56,065 bases of DNA from Ruminococcus flavefaciens (GTDB lineage: Bacteria; Bacillota; Clostridia; Oscillospirales; Ruminococcaceae): positions 1-56,065 of the forward strand of contig SVNH01000021.1 of assembly GCA_015067005.1 (NCBI GenBank). Direction: 5' to 3'. The translations under genes were made by a program, and so were the position numbers. This document shows positions 1 through 9,398 of the stretch, one piece after another. The notes beneath the pieces are model-generated. The model ran no database searches. It had not been told where the DNA came from and saw only the letters and a list, made by a program, of their open reading frames with translations. Positions within the stretch are counted from its first letter, which is position 1. Each line of letters begins with the position of its first letter.

Positions 1-105
1 TCTGTCACTGGATCAGTTACAGGATCTGTCACTGGATCAGTTACAGGATCTGTCACTGGATCAGTTACAGGATCTGTCACTGGATCAGTTACAGGATCTG
101 TTATA
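1..105 (-). repeat. 12-bp tandem repeat coding a PVTD linker (scaB, edge)
   Basis: Alternating units GGATCTGTCACT and GGATCAGTTACA read on the minus strand as (P-V-T-D)n. The tract runs off the window start, so its full length is unknown. Confidence 0.9.
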
Positions 106-3100
106 GGTTCCTTAACTATGATTGCACCGTCAAATGTAAGTACTCTGTCAGTTATATCCTGACCGTGTTCAGTTGATACGTTGAAGAATCCATCATCTGT
201 GAAGTATACATCGTATCTTCCTGGCTCACAATCTTCTGGTACGTGGAAGTTCAGTGTAAGTACTACGTCCTTATCCTTAGCTATTGTAGCTGCGCCCTTT
301 TCGTTTGCAAATGCATACTGTCTCATTTCATCATTTGCCTCGATAACGCTGCCATATCCAGCTGATGTTGCGGATACTGACTTATACTCTACGCCGTCCT
401 TATTCTTGATCGAGAACTGGGCACCACCGATTGGGAGGTTAGCTGCCTTACGATCGCTTACTGTAACCTTGAGTGTTACATCTTCGCCGCGCTCAGCTTC
501 CTTCTCTTCGATTACCCATGCGATTGCTCCATCCGGGAGGTCTGGTTCAGTTACAGGATCTGTCACTGGATCTGTTACTGGATCAGTTACAGGATCTGTT
601 ACAGGATCTGTTACTGGATCAGTTACTGGATCAGTTACTGGATCAGTTACTGGATCAGTTACTGGATCAGTTACTGGATCTGTTACAGGATCAGTTACTG
701 GATCAGTTACTGGATCAGTTACAGGATCTGTACTTGTTGGATTTTCCTTAACGTGGATAACACCATCTGTAAGCTTAACCTTATCTGTGATGATATTTCC
801 ATCAGTGTCTGTGATGATTGTGTCTGCCCATGTAACATCATAATCGCCCTCAGGACAATTCTTAGGTACTGTATAATTAAGTACAAGTACGATGTCACCG
901 TCAGCAGCAGCTACGCCTGCGCCCTTCTTTTCACCAAATGCGAATTCCTGTGAAGCATCATTTGCCTCGAGAACAGACTTGTATGCGTCTGAGCCGGAAG
1001 CACTGCTGTATTCAACAGGAGACTCATGCTTGATGATAAACTGAGCACCTGCAACTTCGAGTGCAGGATCGGAACTATTAGCAACCTTTACATTCATAGT
1101 AACGTTGCTGCCAGGTTCTGCATCTACCTCAGGGATTACCCACTCTACGTTGCCCTTGATCTCATCAGGGATTACTTCGATCTGACCATCAATGAGCTCA
1201 ACGTTCTTTGTGATCTCACGACCGTTAGTATCGCTGATAAATACATCGGACCACTTAACAGGGTAGATACCCTTAGCACAGCTCTTAGGAACTGTATAAG
1301 TAAGTGTTACGATTGTTGCCTTGTCAGCAGCAATTGTTGTAGCGCCCTTTTCATCTGCAAATGCAAATTCAAGGAGCTCATCATTGTGTTCGAGTTCACC
1401 CTTATAAGCGTTTCCAGCCTTAATAGAATTAAACTCGATAGGTGATTTCTGATTGATCTTGAACTGTGCACCGGCAACTGGGAGCTTAACACTATCAGGA
1501 TCTGTTACGATTGCCTTAAGAGTTACAGTCTGACCAGGACGTGCCTTAACACTTTCAAGAGTCCACTTGATCTGTCCATCGATCGGATCAACGTCATCAA
1601 CGATGATTGCACCGTCAACAGCATTTACATTTTTAGTAATGATGTTGCCGTACTCATCAGATACAACGAGATCAGACCAAGTAAGATCATATGTGCCCGG
1701 CTTGCAGGTCTTAGGTACATCATATGTAAGAGTCATTACATATGAGCCGTTTGCAGCCTTAACGTTTGATCCCTTTCCTTCGCCGAAAGCGAATTCCTGT
1801 GAATCATCGTTCTTTTCAATTGTTGACTTGTATGCAACTGAACCTGAAACAGATTTATAGTTGATACCAGTCTTGTTCTTGATAACAAACTGTGCACCGC
1901 TTACTGGAAGTGTAGAATCCTTAACGATAACGTTAACCTTTACAGACTCACCAGGTGCTGCGTGAACAGTGTCGATTTCCCAAGTAACATTGCCGTCAAC
2001 AGGATCTGTTACTGGCTGTGTTACAGGATCAGTTACAGGATCTGTCACTGGATCAGTTACAGGATCTGTCACTGGATCAGTTACCGGATCAGTTACCGGA
2101 TCAGTTACTGGGTCAGTTACAGGATCTGTCACCGGATCAGTTACTGGATCTGTTGTCTTGCCAACCTTAATAACGATCGGCTGAACTGCAACCTTCCATG
2201 TAGCGGAAGATGAACCCTTCTTATAAACCATGCAAGGATCAATAGTGATCTCGTATGTACCCTCCTTAGAAGGAGCTGTTACATATACTGTTGAGATATT
2301 CTTGCCCTCTGTACCGAGCATTGGATCCTGACTTGAATCAAGAGTTGCAACGCTCTGCTGGTCATTAGCAGGGTTGTTGAGGAATGTCTTACCATATGCT
2401 GCACACTCTGTATCCATTTCGAAATCCTTAAGTGCGCTGTCATACTTATAAGTGAATGCGAGTGAAGCAACCTTATTGCCATTGAGCTTCTCAAGAACGA
2501 AGTTTGCTTCGATGTCTTCACCAGGTTCAGCAGTGATCTGATCGCCGACAATTACTATGTCTGCATCAGATACAGGAACTGTTACCGGATCAGTTACAGG
2601 ATCTGTTACTGGCTGTGTTACAGGATCTGTTACAGGGTCAGTAACAGGATCAGTTGTATTGCCAACCTTGATTACAGCCGGCTTTACAGCTGTTGTCCAA
2701 GTTTCAGAGCTTGAGCCCTTCTTATATACCTTACAAGGATCAATTGTGATCTCGTAAGTACCTTCCTTAGTAGGAGCGGTTACGTATACAGTAGAGATCT
2801 TCTTGCCTTCTGTGCCGAGCATTGGATCCTGGCTTGAGTCAAGAGTTGCAACGCTCTGCTGTAAAATACTTGGATTGTTGAGGAATGTCTTACCGAATGC
2901 TGCGCACTCAGTATCCATCTCAAAGTCTTTGAGAGCGCTGTCATACTTATATCTGAAGTCAAGTGAAGCAACCTTGTTGCTGCCCTGCTTCTCAAGTATA
3001 AAGCTAATCTCTACATCTTCACCGGGTTCTGCATTGATAGTTTCACCGGCGATAACAATATCAGCATCAGAAACTGGAGTTGTTGTTGTGTTATCATCCT

Positions 3101-4133
3101 TTACTGTAATAACAGCAGGTGTGATAGAGCAATCCCAAGTACCTGACTCTGCACCATAACCGTCCTTGAAAGCCTGACACTTTGAAATGTCAACCTTATA
3201 AGTGCCGTCAGAGCAGCTCTTTGGAACCTTTACATATATAGTGCAAAGTTTAGCGCCTTCTGTTCCGCACTTTGGATCCTGGTTAGAATCAAGTGTTGTG
3301 AATCCGATTCTTGACTTTGCCGGGTTAGGCAGGATTGTAGCGCCGTATGCCGGACAATCAGTGTCGTAATCTGAGATCTCAAGAGGAGATGCTGGATTAA
3401 AAGTAATGTCGTATGAAGCGACCGGTACTTTGCTTCCGCTCTTCAGAACGAAGCTTACGGGAACCTCGTCACCGGGCTTTGCTGTGTAATTTCCGCCATC
3501 AATAGCGATCTTATCGCTCTGGATAACAGGATCAGTTGTGACATCTGATGATGTTTCTGTCGGTGGGTTACCAACAGTAATCACAGCAGCGTTTACTGTT
3601 GTACCCCAGGTATCAGAGCTTGAACCCTTCTTATAAACCTTGCAAGGATCGATCGATACCTTATAAGTACCCTCCTTAGAAGGTGCCTTTACATAGACAG
3701 TTGAAATAGTCTTGCCTTCTGTACCGAGCATCGGATCCTGGCTTGAATCAAGAGTTGCAACACTCTGCTGCCAGATTGCCGGATTGTTAAGGAAGGTCTT
3801 TCCATATGCAGCACACTCAGTGTCCATTTCGACCATTTCGAGTCCTGCATCACACTTGTAAGTTAAATCAAGTGAAGCGACCTTGTTGCTGTTTACCTTT
3901 TCAAGGACAAAGTTGACTTCAACCTCTTCACCAGGGTTGGCTTTAACCTTATCACCTGTGATTACAACATCATCAGAAGCAGTTTTACTTGCAGAAACAT
4001 CAGCATTGTCCATACTAACGTTAGGCTGCGCAACGGATATACCGCCGGCAGCACTAACAGATGGAGCAAATGCACCCGTCATGAGTGAGGCACTCATGAC
4101 GAATGATGTGACTGCAGAAAGCAGTTTCTTCAT
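1..4133 (-). CDS. scaB: Multi-cohesin scaffoldin ScaB, incomplete at window edge
   Basis: Anchoring scaffoldin of the R. flavefaciens-type cellulosome; its cohesins bind dockerins of ScaA, ScaC and enzymes (family knowledge). The minus-strand frame is open from the ATG at 4133 (after GAAAGGAAA) to base 1, at least 1377 codons. After a signal peptide (about 1-28) come four cohesin modules of one type (about 55-187, 207-345, 355-491, 525-658), which resemble those of ScaA, then four of a second type (about 713-845, 852-985, 990-1130, 1198-1336) with the core VAGAQF/PVSGAQF. PVTD linkers separate several modules. The 4+4 visible layout agrees with the two cohesin classes known in ScaB. The C-terminus, expected to carry more cohesins and an X-dockerin, lies outside the window. 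It follows scaA by 58 nt, so cotranscription is likely. Confidence 0.85.
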   Translation of the reverse strand, partial: MKKLLSAVTSFVMSASLMTGAFAPSVSAAGGISVAQPNVSMDNADVSASKTASDDVVITGDKVKANPGEEVEVNFVLEKVNSNKVASLDLTYKCDAGLEMVEMDTECAAYGKTFLNNPAIWQQSVATLDSSQDPMLGTEGKTISTVYVKAPSKEGTYKVSIDPCKVYKKGSSSDTWGTTVNAAVITVGNPPTETSSDVTTDPVIQSDKIAIDGGNYTAKPGDEVPVSFVLKSGSKVPVASYDITFNPASPLEISDYDTDCPAYGATILPNPAKSRIGFTTLDSNQDPKCGTEGAKLCTIYVKVPKSCSDGTYKVDISKCQAFKDGYGAESGTWDCSITPAVITVKDDNTTTTPVSDADIVIAGETINAEPGEDVEISFILEKQGSNKVASLDFRYKYDSALKDFEMDTECAAFGKTFLNNPSILQQSVATLDSSQDPMLGTEGKKISTVYVTAPTKEGTYEITIDPCKVYKKGSSSETWTTAVKPAVIKVGNTTDPVTDPVTDPVTQPVTDPVTDPVTVPVSDADIVIVGDQITAEPGEDIEANFVLEKLNGNKVASLAFTYKYDSALKDFEMDTECAAYGKTFLNNPANDQQSVATLDSSQDPMLGTEGKNISTVYVTAPSKEGTYEITIDPCMVYKKGSSSATWKVAVQPIVIKVGKTTDPVTDPVTDPVTDPVTDPVTDPVTDPVTDPVTDPVTDPVTDPVTQPVTDPVDGNVTWEIDTVHAAPGESVKVNVIVKDSTLPVSGAQFVIKNKTGINYKSVSGSVAYKSTIEKNDDSQEFAFGEGKGSNVKAANGSYVMTLTYDVPKTCKPGTYDLTWSDLVVSDEYGNIITKNVNAVDGAIIVDDVDPIDGQIKWTLESVKARPGQTVTLKAIVTDPDSVKLPVAGAQFKINQKSPIEFNSIKAGNAYKGELEHNDELLEFAFADEKGATTIAADKATIVTLTYTVPKSCAKGIYPVKWSDVFISDTNGREITKNVELIDGQIEVIPDEIKGNVEWVIPEVDAEPGSNVTMNVKVANSSDPALEVAGAQFIIKHESPVEYSSASGSDAYKSVLEANDASQEFAFGEKKGAGVAAADGDIVLVLNYTVPKNCPEGDYDVTWADTIITDTDGNIITDKVKLTDGVIHVKENPTSTDPVTDPVTDPVTDPVTDPVTDPVTDPVTDPVTDPVTDPVTDPVTDPVTDPVTDPVTDPVTEPDLPDGAIAWVIEEKEAERGEDVTLKVTVSDRKAANLPIGGAQFSIKNKDGVEYKSVSATSAGYGSVIEANDEMRQYAFANEKGAATIAKDKDVVLTLNFHVPEDCEPGRYDVYFTDDGFFNVSTEHGQDITDRVLTFDGAIIVKEPITDPVTDPVTDPVTDPVTDPVTDPVTDPVTDPVT
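541..731 (-). repeat. 12-bp tandem repeat coding a PVTD linker (scaB)
   Basis: About 15 units of the 12-bp GGATCNGTTACN repeat join the third and fourth second-type cohesins of ScaB. The run of identical GGATCAGTTACT units near 610-675 suggests recent slippage. Confidence 0.9.
1999..2153 (-). repeat. 12-bp tandem repeat coding a PVTD linker (scaB)
   Basis: About 12 units, including one PVTQ variant (GGCTGTGTTACA), mark the switch from ScaA-like cohesins to second-type cohesins in ScaB. Confidence 0.9.
2578..2658 (-). repeat. 12-bp tandem repeat coding a PVTD linker (scaB)
   Basis: Short tract of 6-7 units with one PVTQ variant, between the third and fourth ScaA-like cohesins of ScaB. Confidence 0.85.
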
Positions 4134-4152
4134 CTGTGCATTTCCTTTCTGA

Positions 4153-4164
4153 GCTTACGCTCTT
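4153..4164 (-). other. Small hairpin in the scaA-scaB gap
   Basis: GAGCTTACGCTC can form a short stem within the 58-nt spacer just upstream of the scaB ribosome-binding site. It has no following T-run in the direction of transcription, so I read it as an mRNA processing or stability element rather than a terminator. Weak evidence. Confidence 0.3.
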
Positions 4165-4191
4165 ATTCAATTCACTATCATTATTACTTGC

Positions 4192-6396
4192 TTATTCAAC
4201 AGAGTCAACAGGAAGTGTTAAATACTTAGGAAGATGAATGATGTGTCTGATGATTGCCTGAGAGTCAGCGAATGTGATCTCTGCACCCTTGTTGTAAGCG
4301 CAGCAGTCAGCATTTACTCTGCCCTGAGCTGTGAGGTTATAATCTGAATTCTTATTGATCCACTTGTTGAGAACAACTACGTCAGCGATATTAACTTCAC
4401 CATCGCAGTTTACATCACCGAAGTTAGGTGTGAGATCAGGATCTGTTACAGGATCTGTTACAGGGTCTGTTACTGGATCAGTTACAGGATCTGTTACAGG
4501 GTCTGTTACAGGGTCTGTTACTGGATCAGTTACAGGATCTGTTACAGGGTCTGTTACTGGATCAGTTGTATCGCCAACAGTGATAACGATCGGCTTAACT
4601 GCAACCTTCCATGTGTCGGAAGATGAACCCTTCTTGTATACCTTACAAGGATCAATTGTGATCTCGTATGTACCAGGCTTTGAAGGAGCTGTTACATATA
4701 CAGTTGAGATCTTCTTGCCTTCTGAACCGAGCATTGGATCCTGGCTTGAATCGAGTGTAGCAACGCTCTGCTCATTGATTGCTGGGTTGTTAAGGAATGT
4801 CTTGCCGTATGCTGCACACTCTGTATCCATTTCGAAATCTTCAAGTGCGCTGTCATACTTATAAGTGAAGTCAAGTGAAGCAACCTTGTTGCCGTTGAGC
4901 TTATCAAGAATGAAGCTTGCTTCTACATCTTCGCCTGGCTCAGCCTTGATAGCTTCACCAACGATAACGATGTCGCCATTGAGATCAGGCTCTGTTACTG
5001 GATCTGTTACAGGGTCTGTTACTGGATCAGTTACTGGATCAGTTACAGGATCAGTTACTGGATCTGTTACTGGATCAGTTACTGGATCTGTTACTGGATC
5101 AGTTACATCGCCAACCTTGATAACGATAGGCTTAACTGCAACGTTCCATGTGTCTGAAGATGAACCCTTCTTGTATACCTTACAAGGATCAATTGTGATC
5201 TCGTATGTACCAGGCTTTGAAGGAGCTGTTACATATACAGTTGAGATCTTCTTGCCTTCTGTACCGAGCATTGGATCCTGGCTTGAATCGAGTGTAGCAA
5301 CGCTCTGCTCACCGATTGTCGGGTTGTTAAGGAATGTCTTGCCGTATGCTGCACACTCACTATCCATTTCGAAATCTTCAAGTGCGCTGTCATACTTATA
5401 AGTGAAGTCGAGTGAAGCAACCTTGTTGCCGTTGAGCTTGTCGAGAATGAAGCTTGCTTCTACATCTTCGCCTGGCTCAGCCTTGATTGTTTCACCAACG
5501 ATAACGATGTCGCCATCGAGGACAGGATCAGTTACAGGATCTGTTACTGGGTCAGTTACAGGATCTGTTACTGGCTGTGTTACAGGATCAGTTACTGGAT
5601 CTGTTACAGGATCAGTTACAGGGTCTGTTACTGGCTGTGAATCACCAACCTTGATTGTAAGTCCGTTTAATTCAAGACCAGCAGATTTTGCTAATGTCTG
5701 GCTGCCATCATATGTAACAGCGCAGACAGGGTTGCCGTCCTTCTTGAAGTCAACGAAATCAACGTTGAATGTGCCTTCTGCACCCTGAGGGATCTCAATA
5801 TCGAATACTACGAGCGGATAATCGCTTGATTTACCGCCAGCCCATTCACTTGTAGGTTTGTAGCCCTGCGGATAGAGAAGACCATATCCAAAATATGCAT
5901 AATCAACGCCGAATGGTGTCTGATTTTCTTCGATACTTAAGCTCTCTGTACCTGTTGCACCATACTTATTCTTTCTGCCGAGAGCAGAACCATAAGTAAG
6001 ATACTTATCAGTTGTAGTTGTACCAGAACCATCAGCAAGATCATATGTCTTTTCAGCTGAGTAGTAAGGCTCGCCTGAGCTGTGTGCAACGAACTTAACC
6101 TTAGCTACGTCCTTGCTTGAAGAAGTAACTGTGATAGGAGCTGAGATTGTTTCTGTGTTGAAAGCATCCTCTGTGAGGTAAAGTGCTAACGGAACTGTTA
6201 CTGAGCCCTTAGCGATAGCATCCTTAGAAATAGTTACAGTATCTCCAGATGCAGCATATGTGCTGTCAGCAGCCTTATCATATGCCTTGATTGAAAGTGT
6301 CTTAGTAGCGCTTGCTGCATTTACAGCTGCAGGTGCAACGCTCACCATTGTTGCAGTCATTGCAAGTGCAGTGACTGCAGAGATAAACTTTTTCAT
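4192..6396 (-). CDS. scaA: Scaffoldin ScaA: N-terminal domain, two cohesins, dockerin
   Basis: Primary scaffoldin (734 aa). Its cohesins take up enzyme and ScaC dockerins and its own dockerin docks to ScaB (family knowledge). Order: signal peptide 1-27; an N-terminal domain of unknown function 28-250; PVTD/PVTQ linker about 252-292; cohesin 294-428; linker 430-471; cohesin 472-608; linker 610-654; dockerin 657-729. The dockerin's first calcium loop is DVNCDGEVNIAD; the second half (from NADCCAYNKGAEITFAD) is atypical, as expected for an R. flavefaciens ScaA dockerin. The two cohesins are almost identical in DNA as well as protein. Two cohesins match strain FD-1-like ScaA rather than the three of strain 17. 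The start follows AAAGGAATTATTACAG. It lies 99 nt after scaC. Confidence 0.88.
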   Translation of the reverse strand: MKKFISAVTALAMTATMVSVAPAAVNAASATKTLSIKAYDKAADSTYAASGDTVTISKDAIAKGSVTVPLALYLTEDAFNTETISAPITVTSSSKDVAKVKFVAHSSGEPYYSAEKTYDLADGSGTTTTDKYLTYGSALGRKNKYGATGTESLSIEENQTPFGVDYAYFGYGLLYPQGYKPTSEWAGGKSSDYPLVVFDIEIPQGAEGTFNVDFVDFKKDGNPVCAVTYDGSQTLAKSAGLELNGLTIKVGDSQPVTDPVTDPVTDPVTDPVTQPVTDPVTDPVTDPVTDPVLDGDIVIVGETIKAEPGEDVEASFILDKLNGNKVASLDFTYKYDSALEDFEMDSECAAYGKTFLNNPTIGEQSVATLDSSQDPMLGTEGKKISTVYVTAPSKPGTYEITIDPCKVYKKGSSSDTWNVAVKPIVIKVGDVTDPVTDPVTDPVTDPVTDPVTDPVTDPVTDPVTDPVTEPDLNGDIVIVGEAIKAEPGEDVEASFILDKLNGNKVASLDFTYKYDSALEDFEMDTECAAYGKTFLNNPAINEQSVATLDSSQDPMLGSEGKKISTVYVTAPSKPGTYEITIDPCKVYKKGSSSDTWKVAVKPIVITVGDTTDPVTDPVTDPVTDPVTDPVTDPVTDPVTDPVTDPVTDPVTDPDLTPNFGDVNCDGEVNIADVVVLNKWINKNSDYNLTAQGRVNADCCAYNKGAEITFADSQAIIRHIIHLPKYLTLPVDSVE
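4437..4566 (-). repeat. 12-bp tandem repeat coding a PVTD linker (scaA, before dockerin)
   Basis: About 11 PVTD units, with GGGTCT and GGATCA variants, link cohesin 2 of ScaA to the dockerin. Confidence 0.9.
4985..5106 (-). repeat. 12-bp tandem repeat coding a PVTD linker (scaA, between cohesins)
   Basis: About 10 units separate the two near-identical cohesins of ScaA. Confidence 0.9.
5519..5641 (-). repeat. 12-bp tandem repeat coding a PVTD/PVTQ linker (scaA)
   Basis: About 10 units, two of them PVTQ variants, join the ScaA N-terminal domain to cohesin 1. Confidence 0.9.
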
Positions 6397-6495
6397 CTGT
6401 AATAATTCCTTTCTTTAGGTTTTCAGCCTATTACTAAACTAGATTAAATTGGGTTTGTATTCCTTTGTAAGGGGGACAAATCAGATAATCACGGA

Positions 6496-7350
6496 TTATG
6501 AGAGTGTGTCAATAAGCTTCAGTGTATATCTCTGGATAAAGAGGGCATCGTTTGGAGTAAGGCCTTCCTTACCGTCAACATCGCCGTTGCTTTCTCCCTG
6601 TTCAGTTATGCGGTCTTCGGTACTTGTACCATTAACGCCATACTTCTGTGGGTTAAGGCAGTCCTGCATAACCATAACTACATCAGACATATCGACACCG
6701 CCGTCGCAGTTAGCATCGCCCGGCTTTCTTTCCTTGCCGGATGTTGGCTTGCCAACTGTTACGCTACCATTCTTAACGGTTACCTGATAATCAACTTCAA
6801 CTGCTTCACTATCGAGGTAGCCTATGCTGATAGCTTCATTTGCTGCGCTCACATCAGGGTTGTCTTTTCTTACTGTTGGTACGCACTCAAGCTTTGCAAC
6901 AGCGCCATCTGCAGCACCGCTTTTTACAGTACCGCTGATAGTACAGAAGACACCATCAGACTTTATCCAGTATGTTGGATCTTCAAGCATTGTGACCCAT
7001 AACAGATTGATCATTCCCCCGTCATTATCGATCTCCGGTGTTAAAAGCGGGATCTGGCTTGCTGAAGGATCGCTTGAAGCAGGGCTTGTGATCGGACCTG
7101 CGGATACTTCATCAATTGAAATAATGCTGTTATCAAACTTGATCGAAAAATCTACATTTGATACATTAGTTGACGGAATGTCTGCAAGGGACACCTCCAC
7201 TGTGAACTTCTCACCTGCCTGAGCTGATTCATTGCTGACGGATAACTGCACTTTTTCGCCAGCAGCAAATGTAGCTGGTGCAACTGAGCATACTGAGAGT
7301 GAAAGCATTGATGCGGCGATAGCTCCGACGACTATCTTTTTTGTCTTCAT
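6496..7350 (-). CDS. scaC: Adaptor scaffoldin ScaC: one cohesin plus dockerin
   Basis: Small adaptor (284 aa) that, in the known R. flavefaciens system, docks to ScaA through its dockerin and offers a cohesin of different specificity, widening the enzyme repertoire. Signal peptide about 1-29; single cohesin about 30-205 with the pattern AGEKFTVEVSL and VDFSIKFDNSII; short linker TSGKERK; dockerin about 210-280 with loops DANCDGGVDMSD and GDVDGKEGLTPND, of the form usual in Ruminococcus. Start chosen at the ATG at 7350, eight nt after AAGGAGG; an upstream in-frame start lacks this site. It is the first gene of the scaC-scaA-scaB series. Confidence 0.87.
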   Translation of the reverse strand: MKTKKIVVGAIAASMLSLSVCSVAPATFAAGEKVQLSVSNESAQAGEKFTVEVSLADIPSTNVSNVDFSIKFDNSIISIDEVSAGPITSPASSDPSASQIPLLTPEIDNDGGMINLLWVTMLEDPTYWIKSDGVFCTISGTVKSGAADGAVAKLECVPTVRKDNPDVSAANEAISIGYLDSEAVEVDYQVTVKNGSVTVGKPTSGKERKPGDANCDGGVDMSDVVMVMQDCLNPQKYGVNGTSTEDRITEQGESNGDVDGKEGLTPNDALFIQRYTLKLIDTLS

Positions 7351-7681
7351 TTGAATTTTCCTCCTTCTTGATTTAATGATATATAACAAAGGAACGGAAC
7401 GGCCCTTTGATTATATTTGTCTTTAAGAGACCGGTAAAATTACCGGCGTGCCTTTTATCTGCACAGCTTTTACAAGCTTATGCACAGCAATCATCCGGAT
7501 AGCCCCGAACCGCCAAAAGCGGAAATACCGGAACACTCCGATGCGATAAACAACAAAAAGCGTATGTACACGCTCATCTGTTGACCGCCGGACCGGAAAA
7601 ATGCTCTGCACGCAGACAATATGCACAAGACGCATCACACTGCCGTGAGCAGATACCTATACCAATATCTATAATTACTCT
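7351..7681 (-). promoter_or_regulatory. Long 5' leader of scaC
   Basis: About 330 nt lie between the predicted start of transcription and the scaC ATG. I see no convincing gene; a 71-codon frame here has no ribosome-binding site or recognisable content. The leader has a palindrome CCGGTAAAATTACCGG at 7432-7447 and other small stems. No riboswitch class was recognised. Confidence 0.4.
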
Positions 7682-7688
7682 TGAAATC

Positions 7689-7717
7689 ATTATATAACAG
7701 GTCAAAAAAAAAGTAAA
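7689..7717 (-). promoter_or_regulatory. Predicted promoter of the sca operon
   Basis: On the minus strand TTTACT, 17 nt, TATAAT. The -10 box is perfect and the -35 box is a weak match; the spacer contains a nine-T run that could bend the DNA. Confidence 0.5.
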
Positions 7718-7845
7718 TAGGTTTATACCGTTTTTGGTATTTTATATAAACCGGAAATGCATTTTTTGCACGGATTGCACAATTAACAAATTTATGAAAA
7801 AAGCTGGTGCAATACGCTTTGTGTATATTTTATGAATATTTTATA

Positions 7846-9141
7846 TTATTTATCAAGTTTCTGAAATTCTTTCGGAATAGCGGTATCTATAATGTTATTT
7901 ATAACGTCCCAGTTGAACTCTGTATATGTTCCGCGCGGTACAGCATAGGGCAGTCCATGCTGTGCAGCAAGCTGCGGAGTATACTTGCTGTAAGGATAGA
8001 GTTTCATGTTCTGGAAATCCGGTGATTCATAGTGTACTATTGAAGGGATCACGCCTACATTTTCAAGCTTTACCTGATTTGTTTCGCCGTCTATCGTAAT
8101 ATCAAAATCCGGCATCTCGCCGATAACATTGAAGTTATCTGTCTGAGCGCATATGAAGTTGCCCATTGAGTAAAAAACGAATCCCTTTGTGCCGTCGTCT
8201 CTGGTAAGCCACTCCATAGTCTGAGGAGTGTGTGTATGTCCTCCGAGGATGACATCAGCGCCCCAGTTGACCATTTTCTGAGCAAGAATTTTTCTGTCCT
8301 GAGTTACCTCAAAGGTATCCTCGCCGCCCCAGTGTGCAGAAACAATAACTACATCTGCGATCTGACGTGCCTGCTTTATCTGGCGTTCGATAACGTCCTC
8401 TTCCTGATTCTTGATAACTCTCAGAGGAGAGCCGTTGAGAAGTTCATCAAATCCGTTTATATGCTCAGCATATGCAAGGAACGCCATTCTTACGCCGTTG
8501 ACCTCGCGGACTCTTATATTATTAGCGTCCTCCTCATTGAGGTAAGCGCCCAAGACTGTAATATCGTTGGTCTTTGCCTTATCGTTCCAGAAGGTTATCG
8601 ACTCCTGAAGTCCCTGAAGTCCGAAATCGAGAAGGTGGTTATTAGCCATTGTGAAGACATCGAAACCGAGGTCTATAACAGCATCTGCAACTTCCGGCGG
8701 AGAATTGAATATCAGCGGACCGCCGTCAGCACCCTTTACAGGATTGCTCTGTGAAATGATAGTTTCCTGATTTATGATCGCAACATCCGCATCTTCAACG
8801 ATATACCGCATATTCTCGTAAAGCGGCTTGAAATCGTACCCATTGCCTCCGGCAAGCTGCTTCGCGTTCATGAATACAGAATAGTGGATCAGGTTATCAC
8901 CTGCTGCGACCACATGAACGTGTTTATCTGCATTTGCCTGAGTTGAAGGCTGTGTCGCGTCTTCCGCCGAAGGATCAGCAATATCTGCTTCATCAGTTAC
9001 AGATACACTGACCGAAGTTTCAGGCTCCTGACTTCCGCCGTCACCTGTACCGACCTTTTTTACTGCACAGCTGATCGTTCCGAAAGTCAATGCAAGCAGA
9101 ATGCTCAGAGCAGCTGCTGCGCGTTTCTTTCTAAGTTTCAT
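7846..9141 (-). CDS. CapA-family lipoprotein (PGA_cap metallophosphatase fold)
   Basis: 431-aa predicted secreted lipoprotein: basic start, hydrophobic segment and a Cys near residue 25, then a low-complexity acidic/Ser/Thr linker to about 72. The catalytic-like domain (75-400) has the CapA/PgsA pattern: VVAAGDNLIH, AIINQET, TMANNHLLDFG, VVIVSAHWG and LGGHTHTPQ, the Asp/Asn/His motifs of the calcineurin-like fold. CapA homologues take part in poly-gamma-glutamate capsule handling, but many gut Firmicutes have lone copies of unknown substrate, and there are no capBC genes here. ATG follows GGAGAAGTAA. It is transcribed alone from its own promoter. Confidence 0.8.
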   Translation of the reverse strand: MKLRKKRAAAALSILLALTFGTISCAVKKVGTGDGGSQEPETSVSVSVTDEADIADPSAEDATQPSTQANADKHVHVVAAGDNLIHYSVFMNAKQLAGGNGYDFKPLYENMRYIVEDADVAIINQETIISQSNPVKGADGGPLIFNSPPEVADAVIDLGFDVFTMANNHLLDFGLQGLQESITFWNDKAKTNDITVLGAYLNEEDANNIRVREVNGVRMAFLAYAEHINGFDELLNGSPLRVIKNQEEDVIERQIKQARQIADVVIVSAHWGGEDTFEVTQDRKILAQKMVNWGADVILGGHTHTPQTMEWLTRDDGTKGFVFYSMGNFICAQTDNFNVIGEMPDFDITIDGETNQVKLENVGVIPSIVHYESPDFQNMKLYPYSKYTPQLAAQHGLPYAVPRGTYTEFNWDVINNIIDTAIPKEFQKLDK

Positions 9142-9194
9142 TTACTTCTCCATTCCCATGGCTTCGGACATTAAACGATCCAAGTCATGCTATC

Positions 9195-9223
9195 ATTATA
9201 ACATATTATTTCCATTATTTCAA
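9195..9223 (-). promoter_or_regulatory. Predicted promoter of the CapA-like gene
   Basis: Minus strand TTGAAA, 17 nt, TATAAT, ending about 50 nt upstream of the ATG at 9141. Confidence 0.6.
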
Positions 9224-9398
9224 TTACCAATCGTATCAAATATTGCAGATATTACGTGTAGTTTTAGCCATCCGCGGTGATTTTGCCCTTTGAAATCACG
9301 CAATACAGGCGCATAAGGCGACCGCAATTTTTGAACAGCCATTTTATTGGTAATTACGACGAAATTTCAGCCGTATTTTTATTGATATTGACGGTGAT

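Noticed and set aside
541..731. CRISPR-like array
   Set aside because: Units are 12 bp, directly adjacent, without spacers, and are in frame within scaB.
181..843. Plus-strand frames with long SVTG or LLDQ repeats in the sca region
   Set aside because: They are other-frame readings of the PVTD-coding DNA repeats; the minus-strand frame carries signal peptides, cohesins and dockerins.
7423..7638. 71-codon reading frame upstream of scaC
   Set aside because: No ribosome-binding site, no family-like pattern, and it lies within the predicted leader.
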